Source of the DNA: Paenibacillus sp. MMS18-CY102
GTDB lineage: Bacteria; Bacillota; Bacilli; Paenibacillales; Paenibacillaceae
DNA length: 64,000 nt
NCBI RefSeq assembly: GCF_009789195.1
Contig: NZ_WSTC01000027.1
Location: 1 to 64,000, forward strand
Direction of reading: 5' to 3'
Made by a program: the position numbers and the translations under genes. Position 1 is the stretch's first letter. Each line of letters starts with the position of its first letter. Positions 43,301-48,897 of this stretch are shown here, in pieces. A model generated the notes under the pieces. The model did no database searches, had not been told where the DNA came from, and worked only from the letters and a program-made list of their open reading frames with translations.

Positions 43301-44488
43301 CGGGTAAAAACGGAAGTTGGCTCCACTGACCTAGGCAAGACGGTAACGGCCGAGCTGGGAGGCGACAAATGGAAAGGCAATCTTCCTGGCAAAACGGGTG
43401 ATCCATTCGTAATCGTGATTAATCCTAAGCAAGATGCTGATGCCGGGGTACTAAAACTTGACCCTTCGATGGCTAAGCTGCTGGGCGATGACAAACGCGA
43501 TTTGGTTTTGGAATTGGATGGACGGACGATCCGGGTATCTGCGGACATGCTGAAAGCTTTCGCTAGCCAGATGACAGACCCATCAGACGTATTGCGCATC
43601 GAGCTTGCACCTGCCTCAGAAGCTGATGCTAACAAAGCGGCTGCAGCTGTTAAGAAAAGCGGTGCTAAGCTTGCTGCGATTCCAATGCACTATCAAGTTT
43701 ACATTGACCGTAAAGGCAAACGGATTGACTTAGCGAAAATCAAAGGCTACGTCGCGGTTAGCTACCGTCCGGAAGAGTTGACTGCTGAACCGACAACGGC
43801 TGCACTCTTGCTGCCGAACGGCAAGCTTAAATCGCTTCCAACAAGATTCGTGAAACACGACAAACAAACCGAAATTCGCGTGCATGGCCTTACGCAAGGC
43901 ACGTTCGTACTCATTAGCATGAACGGCAAGTTCACGGATACGCCGAAGCACTGGGCGGAACAGTCGATCAACGGATTGGCGAACCGGTTAATTATTAGCG
44001 GCGTAGGCAATGGCTTGTTCGATCCGAACCGGACGGCAACGCGTGCGGAGTTCTCTTCCATTCTGGTTCAAGCATTTGGCTTGTATGGATCGGCTTCGAA
44101 CACTGCATACTCCGATGCCAATCCGAATGCTTGGTATGGCGAATCGCTAGCCTTCGCTAGCGGAAGCGGGCTCATCACTGGTTATGCAGATGGCACATTC
44201 CGGCCGGACGCAACGATTACGCGTGAGGAAGCAATGGTCATTCTCGCCCGTGCCGCAGAGTTGGTTGGTTTGGATACGAAGCTGACAGCAGCGCAAACGG
44301 GGCAAGCATTAAGCAGCTTTAGTGATGCGGCAGCACTGCATAGCTGGTCGCGTGACGCAGCGGCATTGTGCGTATCTTTAGGCATTGTGAACGGAATCGG
44401 AGGCGGCCTGCAGCCAGGACAGCCAATTACACGTGCCCAACTTGCTGTAATGGTGGAGAATTTGCTGAAGAAAGCCGATTATATCTAA
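37340..44488 (+). CDS. giant SLH-anchored Ig/cadherin-repeat surface protein, 2382 residues
   Basis: An exported cell-surface protein. Its Sec signal peptide cleaves near AEA-A (residue about 30). A DNRLRE/CBM96-like beta domain follows (about 35-225, NSILAIKFPLTAINSARTIEQALLYLSL). Then come a cadherin-like repeat (about 230-335) and about 17 bacterial Ig-like modules (about 335-1750) of two lengths, about 88 and 66 residues. Most carry FSNDGTTWSGW and TVxVQLKDAAGN motifs and end LDTTPP. Two further cadherin-type domains (about 1755-1955), a lysine-rich domain (about 1970-2190) and three C-terminal SLH domains (about 2195-2380, FTDTPKHWAEQSINGL, AYSDANPNAWYGESL, SFSDAAALHSWSRDA) complete it. 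AGGAGG precedes ATG 37340. SLH domains anchor it to wall polysaccharide; adhesion or assembly is inferred. Confidence 0.9.
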   Translation: MKGRLAKWLLAAMFVAVIQPLLVPQKAEAALPPVFGEKIDATEDKSYDNDGDYNNGVELNTHIVGYQRDSGHEYGNSILAIKFPLTAINSARTIEQALLYLSLKSVDTDTDVPDAQETYKIFTSTDLSWGESNGIHVNEASLTPVGVYGIDVFQSNVTVNFDIASNLNAYRAANPGATAITIVVKGPLASDLGGETANGKSTYTNAVIYDRTYSDASKRTHLDIYYAANSAPTDIALSNASVNENLASGTTVGTLSATDVDASETFTYSLVSGAGSADNASFTIDNNQLKTAATFDKETKDSYSVNVQVKDSANNTYEEPFTITVNNVNEAPTGTININAGAASTGSTNATLTLTASDPDAGDTLTMSFSNDGTTWSTPVPYANSASHTLSAGAGTKTVYYKLTDALGLTYQTSDTIVLDTAAPTGSVSINGAAALTNNASVNLTVAASDPTAPIQMQFSNDGSSWSGWETYNASKSWTLAIGDGTKTVSMQLRDGVGNVSTFTDDITLDTTAPVGTVVIASGATAVNTTAVQLQVGNADATAVEMQFRNESGVWSSWVSFAATSSWVLSPGDGTKTVSVQFKDAAGNVSSAVNDTITLDTAAPVVTGVTAGGLYNTNKVITFSDGTGVLDGGAFSSGDTVTAEGAHTLTVTDAAGNATVITFTIDKTPPAGDLTINNGDTGTNSTSVSLAIANADSTAVQMQFSNDGTTWSGWEAYGASKLGWGLSNGDGSKTVHVQLKDAAGNVSSATDSIMLDTTPPDGSVVIKGGAAYTNDTAVQLTIANPDGSADLMRIQNAGGSWSGWQAVDTTVDWSLSTGDGLKTVNIELKDALGNVYATSDTITLDQTAPTVTGVADNGLYNMDRTISFLDGSGLLNGSPISSGAIVSSEGVYTLVVTDLAGNHTDISFEIDKTPPAGTITINSGAAKTKQLAVSLALTNADGTAVEMQFSNDGTTWSGWEAYAAVKSGWSLTGGDGSKTVHVQLKDEAGNISSTTDSITLDTTPPDGTVVIEGGAAYTNNTAVQLTIANPDGSADTMRIQNAGGTWSSPQAIGTTAAWTLTTGEGLKTVNVELSDELGNVYIASATITLDQTAPTVNGVTDNGLYNTDRLITFSDGIALLNGSAFSNGTTVSSAGTYTLAVTDAAGNHTDLSFEIDKTPPAGTITINSGAATTNQLTVSLSLTNTDSTAVEMQFSNDGTTWSGWETYAAAKSGWTLSSGDGSKTVHVQLKDAAGNVSSATDSIVLDSTPPNGSVVIEGGAAYTNTTAVQLTIANADGTADRMRIQNDGGTWSSWQAFDTAADWTLTAGEGLKTVNVELEDDLNNVFTVSATITLDQTAPTVSGVTNHGLYNTDRTITFSDGSGLLNGSSISSGATVSSEGTYTLVVTDLAGNHTDLTFEIDKTESDGTVTINNGDTYTTDTDVDLTITNPDGTAVQMQFSNDGTAWSGWETLASTSAWTLDSGDGSKTVSIQLKDAAGNVYTTSDTITLDTTPPDGTLVINSGETTTNATSANLTISNPDHSAVDMQFQNDGGTWSSWELLNVTKAWTLPAGEGLKTINLRLKDAAGNVYETSASITLDTTAPIGAVTINNNDSFASSLSVQLDMTSDGTATQMRFSNDASSWSSWESYQATKAWTLQSGDGTRTVYMEVQDAVGNINRVSDAIVVDMTSPTGTAAVNGGAALTTDANVTIGLTVDDGAAPASGVAEASVSVDGGSTWSSWAAITPQLSAALTSGYGTKTVQVKVRDAAGNESAAFSDSIEMRSVPVLADRAANGTEDTVYTYSAADFGYSSADGEALYQIKILALPAHGALKLDDVAVTVGQQIAAADITKLAFTPDKDWNGHTTLKWSGGANGVPAAGEATIDLAIAAVNDAPVAQDGAVTVTGNAEAKGTVKATDIDGDTLTYSVATQPATGTLALDAATGAFTFKPVVIGKETFTFRAYDGVAYSDPMTVTVTNNASPIVVPPVVPTELPISVTGTDATKLKDRVKTEVGSTDLGKTVTAELGGDKWKGNLPGKTGDPFVIVINPKQDADAGVLKLDPSMAKLLGDDKRDLVLELDGRTIRVSADMLKAFASQMTDPSDVLRIELAPASEADANKAAAAVKKSGAKLAAIPMHYQVYIDRKGKRIDLAKIKGYVAVSYRPEELTAEPTTAALLLPNGKLKSLPTRFVKHDKQTEIRVHGLTQGTFVLISMNGKFTDTPKHWAEQSINGLANRLIISGVGNGLFDPNRTATRAEFSSILVQAFGLYGSASNTAYSDANPNAWYGESLAFASGSGLITGYADGTFRPDATITREEAMVILARAAELVGLDTKLTAAQTGQALSSFSDAAALHSWSRDAAALCVSLGIVNGIGGGLQPGQPITRAQLAVMVENLLKKADYI
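39353..41557 (+). repeat. three 735-bp tandem super-repeats in the surface protein gene
   Basis: The period starts at 39353, 40088 and 40823, with exact 735-bp spacing (245 codons), and the next module begins at 41558. Each copy encodes three Ig-like modules in the order ITINSG-type (about 90 residues), VVIEGGAAYTN-type (about 88) and GVTDNGLYN-type (about 67). Equal length and high similarity indicate recent duplication or ongoing recombination between copies. Confidence 0.85.
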
Positions 44489-44992
44489 ATGAACGAACAA
44501 ATTCTTCCTTTTGCTAGCCATTCTTCAATAGGGCTGCTGCTTGTCGATTCGGAAGACCCTTTCATGCTGGCGGTTTATCTGTCCGTTCGCATGGAAGAGG
44601 TTGCAGCATGGGGATGGGATGAGGCGGCTGCGCACTCGTTCCTCCGCATGCAGTATGACATGCAGCAGCGTTCCTATCGCACCTACTATGCGGAATCGGA
44701 GCTGTATGCGATAACGTTAGATGGGGTGCAAGCAGGCAAGCTGCATGTGTCAGAGGCATCTGATGGGTTGACGCTTGTCGACATTGCGCTGCTGCCGGAA
44801 TTCCGGGGCCGAGGGATAGGGCGTCAGTTGCTGACGGACCTCCAGTATAGGGCGAAGGAAGCCGGCAAGCCGCTTCGGTTGACGGTAAGCAAGGGCAATC
44901 CGGCGGCAAGGCTGTACGAGCGATGCGGATTCCGCATTGTACAAGCTGATGAAATGAACGCAAGAATGGAATGGAACAGCTCGTTAGATTAA
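44489..44992 (+). CDS. GNAT family N-acetyltransferase
   Basis: A 167-residue GNAT acetyltransferase. The acetyl-CoA pyrophosphate loop is PEFRGRGIGRQLL (R/Q-x-x-G-x-G/A type), followed by LTVSKGNPAARLYERCGFRIV, the typical C-terminal half. Its ATG follows the stop codon of the giant surface protein gene with no gap and has no strong ribosome site of its own, so it depends on translational coupling. That places a cytoplasmic acetyltransferase in the same transcript as a surface protein and three collar proteins. The target is unknown; one of these neighbours is plausible. Confidence 0.85.
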   Translation: MNEQILPFASHSSIGLLLVDSEDPFMLAVYLSVRMEEVAAWGWDEAAAHSFLRMQYDMQQRSYRTYYAESELYAITLDGVQAGKLHVSEASDGLTLVDIALLPEFRGRGIGRQLLTDLQYRAKEAGKPLRLTVSKGNPAARLYERCGFRIVQADEMNARMEWNSSLD

Positions 44993-45019
44993 CAGACACA
45001 AGACAGGAGGATTGACACA

Positions 45020-45532
45020 ATGGAAAATTTTGTCGGAGAAATTCGGATGTTCGGCGGAAATTTTGCACCAGTAGGGTGGTTGCTCTGTGATGGCAGGCAG
45101 TTGCCAATCTCGGAATATGAGGTATTGTTTATGCTGCTTGGCACCACTTACGGTGGCGATGGCGTAAATACGTTCTGTTTGCCTGATCTGCGCGGCAGGC
45201 TCCCGGTTGGACAAGGGCAGCGCCCGGGCGCAAGCAATTATGTAATTGGCCAATCAGCGGGTTCGGAAAGCGTTACGCTGATCACGAATCAGATGCCAGC
45301 CCACACACATATCCCAAGGGCATCTGCGGCGGCTACTCAGAATACGCCAGCTGGTGCGGTATGGGGTACGGGAGAGATTGTAGGGTATGCACCGGCCGAT
45401 GCTACAGGGCAACCCTTGAATGCAGCAGCGATTACTGCTGCTGGCGGCAGCCAGCCACATGATAACATGATGCCGTACTTGGCGATCGGATTTATTATCG
45501 CTACGGTGGGCATTTTCCCTTCACAAAGCTAG
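45020..45532 (+). CDS. phage tail collar domain protein (MdpB-like) 1
   Basis: A 170-residue protein of the phage tail-collar/microcystin-dependent protein (MdpB) family. It starts MENFVGEIRMFGGNFAPVGW, has the collar motif LFMLLGTTYGGDGVNTFCLPDLRGRLPVG, then MPAHTH (an HxH pattern that binds metal in phage fibres) and the conserved ending GGSQPHDNMMPYLAIGFIIATVGIFP. There is no signal peptide. AGGAGG precedes the ATG. It is the first of three tandem paralogs; no other phage genes are present, so this is not a prophage tail region. Confidence 0.88.
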   Translation: MENFVGEIRMFGGNFAPVGWLLCDGRQLPISEYEVLFMLLGTTYGGDGVNTFCLPDLRGRLPVGQGQRPGASNYVIGQSAGSESVTLITNQMPAHTHIPRASAAATQNTPAGAVWGTGEIVGYAPADATGQPLNAAAITAAGGSQPHDNMMPYLAIGFIIATVGIFPSQS

Positions 45533-45582
45533 AAACCGCCATCAACGAGATGTATTGACATTATTTATTAGGAGGTATTCGA

Positions 45583-46083
45583 ATGGAACCGTTTTTGGGA
45601 GAAGTCCGCGCGTTCGGTTTTGGCATTACGCCTAAAGGCTGGATGCCCTGCATGGGGCAATTGCTGGCCATCAATACCAACCAAGCCTTGTTTTCGCTTC
45701 TAGGCACTGCCTATGGAGGAAACGGAACTACGAATTTTGCATTGCCTGATTATCGTGGGCGCGTGCAAGTAAGTACGAGCAATACGATTCCGCTGGGTAC
45801 GGTTGGCGGGGAAGAGAACCACACGCTGACGCTAAATGAGATGCCAGCCCACAACCATGGCGTTTTGGCTAATAGCGGAGATGCAACTTCAAAGACAGCG
45901 GCGGGCATGACCTGGGCAGTGCCTGGGAGCAAAGCTAACGCGTTTGCGACAACTATTGATAAAGCAATGTCAAGCGAGGCAATCAGTGTGACTGGCGGCA
46001 GCCAACCGCATAACAACATGCAGCCTTATTTGGTGCTTAACTATTGTATTGCAGTTCAAGGCATTTACCCGAGCAGAGGCTAA
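45583..46083 (+). CDS. phage tail collar domain protein (MdpB-like) 2
   Basis: A 166-residue paralog with the same architecture: MEPFLGEVRAFGFGITPKGWMPCMGQLLAI, SLLGTAYGGNGTTNFALPDYRGRV, MPAHNHG, and the ending GGSQPHNNMQPYLVLNYCIAVQGIYP. The segment between the HxH motif and the C-terminal motif is divergent from its neighbours, so each paralog may present a different tip. GGAGG lies about 8 bp upstream. No signal peptide or membrane segment is seen. It is separated from the first paralog by 50 bp without a terminator. Confidence 0.88.
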   Translation: MEPFLGEVRAFGFGITPKGWMPCMGQLLAINTNQALFSLLGTAYGGNGTTNFALPDYRGRVQVSTSNTIPLGTVGGEENHTLTLNEMPAHNHGVLANSGDATSKTAAGMTWAVPGSKANAFATTIDKAMSSEAISVTGGSQPHNNMQPYLVLNYCIAVQGIYPSRG

Positions 46084-46103
46084 TCAACGAGGAGGCATAA
46101 TCG

Positions 46104-46625
46104 ATGGCAGATCCATTTGTAGGCGAAATTCGCCAGTTTGCGGGCAGCTTTGCCCCGAATAACTGGGCATTATGCAACGGTCAACTTCTTCCAATCCAGC
46201 GATACACAGCTTTGTTCTCCTTATTGGGCACGATGTACGGCGGAGACGGCAAAAGCACGTTTGCTCTGCCTAATCTGATGGGGAGTGCTCCTATGCAATA
46301 TGGACAAGGCCCCGGCTTGACCTTGCGTGATCAAGGCGAGCAGGCAGGGGAAGCAACTGTGACGCTTCTGCAAACAGAAATCCCTGCACATACGCATACA
46401 GCGAAGGGGGGGCAAGCGGCAACAACCACGCAACCGGATAATGCTGGCTGGGGCTCTTCTAGCCGGACCGGAACGCAGTTGTATACGGAGGCAGCACCGA
46501 ATGCTGCAATGCACCCCCTTGCTTTGCAACCAACAGGCGGCACTCAGCCGCATAACAACATGCAGCCTTATATTGCTGTTAACTACATCATTGCTCTGCA
46601 AGGCATTTTCCCGCAACGTCCATAG
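46104..46625 (+). CDS. phage tail collar domain protein (MdpB-like) 3
   Basis: A 173-residue paralog: MADPFVGEIRQFAGSFAPNNWALCNGQLLPIQRYTALFSLLGTMYGGDGKSTFALPNLMG, IPAHTHTA, and the ending GGTQPHNNMQPYIAVNYIIALQGIFP. GAGGAGG precedes the ATG. Three such genes in a row behind a GNAT gene suggest a hetero-trimeric or sequential fibre-like assembly, since phage collar/short-fibre proteins are trimers; this is inference. An SD-sequestering hairpin follows before yabP. Confidence 0.88.
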   Translation: MADPFVGEIRQFAGSFAPNNWALCNGQLLPIQRYTALFSLLGTMYGGDGKSTFALPNLMGSAPMQYGQGPGLTLRDQGEQAGEATVTLLQTEIPAHTHTAKGGQAATTTQPDNAGWGSSSRTGTQLYTEAAPNAAMHPLALQPTGGTQPHNNMQPYIAVNYIIALQGIFPQRP

Positions 46626-46636
46626 CAGTTCTAATA

Positions 46637-46677
46637 GCGTCCCCTCCTTCATAGGCTAGTCTCGAAGGAGGGGACGC
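46637..46677 (+). promoter_or_regulatory. hairpin sequestering the yabP ribosome binding site
   Basis: GCGTCCCCTCCTTC (46637-46650) and GAAGGAGGGGACGC (46664-46677) form a perfect 14-bp stem with a 13-base loop. The 3' arm contains the yabP Shine-Dalgarno sequence, and ATG 46682 follows 4 bp later. There is no T-run, so it is not a terminator. mRNA arriving from upstream would be translationally blocked, while a transcript starting inside the loop would not. Confidence 0.75.
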
Positions 46678-46681
46678 GGCT

Positions 46682-46984
46682 ATGTTGGAGCAAGGGAAGG
46701 GGCCTAAGCGGCCAGAGCGGTCCGAGCGACAAGAGATGACGATGCACAATCGCAAGCTGCTTGAATTGACGGGTGTGCGCAATGTAGATAGTTTTGACAG
46801 CGAAGAGTTTTTGCTAGAGACAGATCTTGGGTTTCTGACGATTCGCGGCCAGAACCTGCATATGAAGCATCTTAGCCTAGAGCAAGGGCTTGTCGCTATT
46901 GAAGGGCTTATCCATTCGCTCGCCTATCTGGATGGAACGCCGCAGACGAAAACCAAAGGGCTGTTTGGGAAGCTGTTCAAGTGA
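46682..46984 (+). CDS. yabP: sporulation protein YabP
   Basis: A 100-residue YabP-family protein (spore-coat/sporulation, sigma-E regulon in Bacillus subtilis). It has a basic N-terminal tail, then the conserved MHNRKLLELTGVRNVDSFDSEEFLLETDLGFLTIRGQNLHMKHLSLEQG core. AAGGAGGGG lies just upstream of ATG 46682 but inside a strong hairpin. It overlaps yabQ by 4 bp (GTGA). The molecular role of YabP is not established. Confidence 0.92.
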   Translation: MLEQGKGPKRPERSERQEMTMHNRKLLELTGVRNVDSFDSEEFLLETDLGFLTIRGQNLHMKHLSLEQGLVAIEGLIHSLAYLDGTPQTKTKGLFGKLFK

Positions 46985-47601
46985 ATCTCACGCTTAATGA
47001 ACAGTGGCTCACATTGGGACTGATGCTGCTGTCCGGCATCGGCATGGGGATCGTCTTCGACGGGTATCGCGTCGTATCGCATGAGCTTCGTTTCGCGAAG
47101 TGGACACTTCCCTTGTTCGACCTGCTCTATTGGGCGGCAGCAACGCTAGTCGTGTTTCAAGTCTTGTCCGCCGGCAACGATGGCGAGGTGCGGGCGTACG
47201 TGTTTCTAGGGCTTGTAATCGGCGTAGTCGTCTACTTCTTGATGTTAAGCCGTTCTGTTATCGCTTCCGTTCGTTGGCTGATTCAAGCGGTCCGGTATCT
47301 AATCGGCTTGGTTATCCGCTTGTTTGACCTATTCATCATTCGTCCGCTGCTTGTGTTGTACAAGCTGGCGAAGGTGCTGATTGGGTTTTTGGCAGCCCTC
47401 ACTATTTTCTCTTGCAAAATTGTGATACAATTGATCCGTCCGTTCTGGCTTCTAGCGCGTTGGCTGTTCCGCCCACTGTGGCGACCTGTTGCCAAGCGCC
47501 TTCAACCCGTAATTGCAAGCTGGGAGCTTCAAGCGAAGGCATCTAAGCTTATCGGCCATGTAGCCGGGTGGTGGAAGCGAACGTTCGGCCGATCTTCCTG
47601 A
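46981..47601 (+). CDS. yabQ: spore cortex biosynthesis protein YabQ
   Basis: A 206-residue membrane protein required for spore cortex formation in Bacillus subtilis and made in the mother cell. The conserved N-terminal core (QWLTLGLMLLSGIGMGIVFDGYRVV, FDLLYWAAATLVVFQVLSAGNDGEVRAYVFLGLVIGVVVYF) has about four membrane spans. A longer C-terminal region with further hydrophobic, Arg/Trp-rich segments follows. The start is GTG 46981, overlapping the yabP stop codon. divIC begins 20 bp downstream. Confidence 0.92.
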   Translation: MNLTLNEQWLTLGLMLLSGIGMGIVFDGYRVVSHELRFAKWTLPLFDLLYWAAATLVVFQVLSAGNDGEVRAYVFLGLVIGVVVYFLMLSRSVIASVRWLIQAVRYLIGLVIRLFDLFIIRPLLVLYKLAKVLIGFLAALTIFSCKIVIQLIRPFWLLARWLFRPLWRPVAKRLQPVIASWELQAKASKLIGHVAGWWKRTFGRSS

Positions 47602-47621
47602 CGAAAGGTGGTGCAGTGTTC

Positions 47622-47933
47622 ATGGCGAATGTGAGACAGCAAGCGGCTAGTGCGGCACCCGCCGGAACGAAGCGGCGCAAGCGGCTATGGCTTGCCTTTG
47701 TTATAATTTTCGCATGTTGGGCATTGTATACGCTAATCAACCAGGAGCATAGCCGAGGCGTTGCATCACAGCGTTTATCTGAAGTGAAGGTCAAGAAGGC
47801 GGCTGCTGAGAAGCAGTTGGCTGATCTCAAGCAAGAGATTGACCGGCTTCATGATCCCGAGTATATTGGGCAGCTGGCGAGCCAACAAGGGATGGTACGC
47901 GATGGCGAGAAAGTGATTCAGTTAGCAGAATAG
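47622..47933 (+). CDS. divIC: cell division protein DivIC (FtsB-like)
   Basis: A 103-residue bitopic septum protein of the FtsB/DivIC family. It has a basic cytoplasmic tail (GTKRRKRL), one membrane span (about 23-42) and an extracellular coiled coil (about 50-85, VKKAAAEKQLADLKQEIDRLHDPEYIGQLA). It acts with DivIB and FtsL in the divisome. ATG 47622 follows AAAGGTGG; GTG 47616 is a possible alternative. It is the last gene of the yabPQ-divIC group. Confidence 0.9.
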   Translation: MANVRQQAASAAPAGTKRRKRLWLAFVIIFACWALYTLINQEHSRGVASQRLSEVKVKKAAAEKQLADLKQEIDRLHDPEYIGQLASQQGMVRDGEKVIQLAE

Positions 47934-47966
47934 TCGACGGCCCTTATAAATCGGGTTCTTCGTCTG

Positions 47967-47996
47967 TTGACCTTGCTTTCTACGTTACGTTATAAT
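47967..47996 (+). promoter_or_regulatory. sigma-A promoter of yabR
   Basis: TTGACC (47967-47972) and TATAAT (47991-47996) with an 18-bp spacer. A small perfect hairpin (GGTCTC-AATA-GAGACC, about 48007-48022) lies in the leader just downstream. Confidence 0.65.
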
Positions 47997-48059
47997 TACA
48001 GTAGTAAGGTCTCAATAGAGACCGTCATGTATATTCCTTAGGGAGGAACGTTTTCTTTT

Positions 48060-48545
48060 ATGGCAATTGAAGTGGGCGCTAAGTTAGAGGGTAAAGTGAC
48101 AGGCATTACGCATTTCGGAGCATTTGTTGATCTGTCTGGGGGCGTTACGGGGCTTGTACACATCTCCGAGATCGCCGACAACTACGTTAAGGACGTAAAG
48201 GATCACCTAAAGCTAGAAGACGTCGTCAAGGTGAAAGTCATTAATGTCGACAAAGACGGCAAGATCGGATTATCCATTAAGCAGGCTATTGATCGGCCAG
48301 AAGGCCAGCCAGCACCTCAGCAACGCGAACCGCGCGCAGGTGGATTCAATCGTGGCGGTGGTGGCGGTGGCGGACAAGACCGCGGCGGACGTCCTTTCAA
48401 GTCATCCTCTGGTAAAGCGCCGTACGGAAAACCGTCATTCGAAGACAAAATGTCGCGCTTCCTGAAAGACAGCGAGGAACGCATCTCTTCCCTCAAGAAG
48501 AACACCGAGGGCAAACGCGGTGGACGCGGAGCCAAGCGGGTATAA
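48060..48545 (+). CDS. yabR: S1 RNA-binding domain protein YabR
   Basis: A 161-residue protein with one N-terminal S1 domain (about 1-75, VGAKLEGKVTGITHFGAFVDLSGGVTGLVHISEIAD ... VKVKVINVDKDGKIGLSIK), like the C-terminal domain of polynucleotide phosphorylase. It continues with a Gly/Arg-rich disordered linker (GGFNRGGGGGGGQDRGGRPF) and a basic C-terminus. This suits a general RNA- or ribosome-binding role, but function is unproven. GGGAGG lies about 12 bp upstream. A strong terminator follows. Confidence 0.9.
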   Translation: MAIEVGAKLEGKVTGITHFGAFVDLSGGVTGLVHISEIADNYVKDVKDHLKLEDVVKVKVINVDKDGKIGLSIKQAIDRPEGQPAPQQREPRAGGFNRGGGGGGGQDRGGRPFKSSSGKAPYGKPSFEDKMSRFLKDSEERISSLKKNTEGKRGGRGAKRV

Positions 48546-48570
48546 TCAGCATCGAATGAATAGGCGAGTG

Positions 48571-48602
48571 AAAAGCAGAACCTTCGTGGTTCTGCTTTTT
48601 TT
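48571..48602 (+). terminator. Rho-independent terminator after yabR
   Basis: AAAAGCAGAACC and GGTTCTGCTTTT form a 12-bp stem with a TTCGT loop, followed by further T. It separates yabR from the spoIIE promoter region. Confidence 0.9.
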
Positions 48603-48648
48603 GCGTTTTGTGGCGTATTCCAAAAACTTTCCCCTGAAAGTCCAGTAT

Positions 48649-48861
48649 TCCCGACAACAGGGAACGGTGATTCGCCATGCGGATGTCGGCGCTTTCCGCC
48701 AAGATGGCGAGTTGCATTGGTGGGGATCTAGGTGCTAAACCTAGACGGGGCTTGAAAGAACGCGTTCCCGACACGAGCGCGGCGCAGCGGACGTTTTGTC
48801 GGAAAAAACTTTTTGGTGGGAACGCTTTCTGACAAACTTCATGAGGACAGGCCTCTATAAT
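48649..48861 (+). promoter_or_regulatory. Spo0A-type promoter region of spoIIE
   Basis: CTGACA (48829-48834) and TATAAT (48856-48861) are separated by 21 bp, the unusual long spacing of Spo0A-activated sigma-A promoters such as spoIIE and spoIIG of Bacillus subtilis. 0A-box-like TGTCGGAA lies at 48797-48804. A reverse-strand TTTGTCAGAA overlaps the -35, and reverse-strand TGTCGGGAA copies occur near 48649 and 48764. The rest of 48603-48897 shows a small TCTAGGT/ACCTAGA hairpin and no tRNA. Confidence 0.6.
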
Positions 48862-48897
48862 GAAAAACACAATAACTCGGAAATGGTGGTGTGTCCC

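Noticed and set aside
37340..44488. Numerous antisense frames within the surface protein gene
   Set aside because: They are periodic shadows of the repeated Ig modules, recurring at the 735-bp period, and have no independent start signals.
45020..46625. Prophage tail region
   Set aside because: Only collar-domain genes are present; no capsid, tail tube, portal, terminase, lysis or integrase genes flank them.
48603..48795. tRNA genes between yabR and spoIIE, as in Bacillus subtilis
   Set aside because: No T-loop GGTTCGA-type sequence, acceptor-stem pairing or CCA end could be found here.
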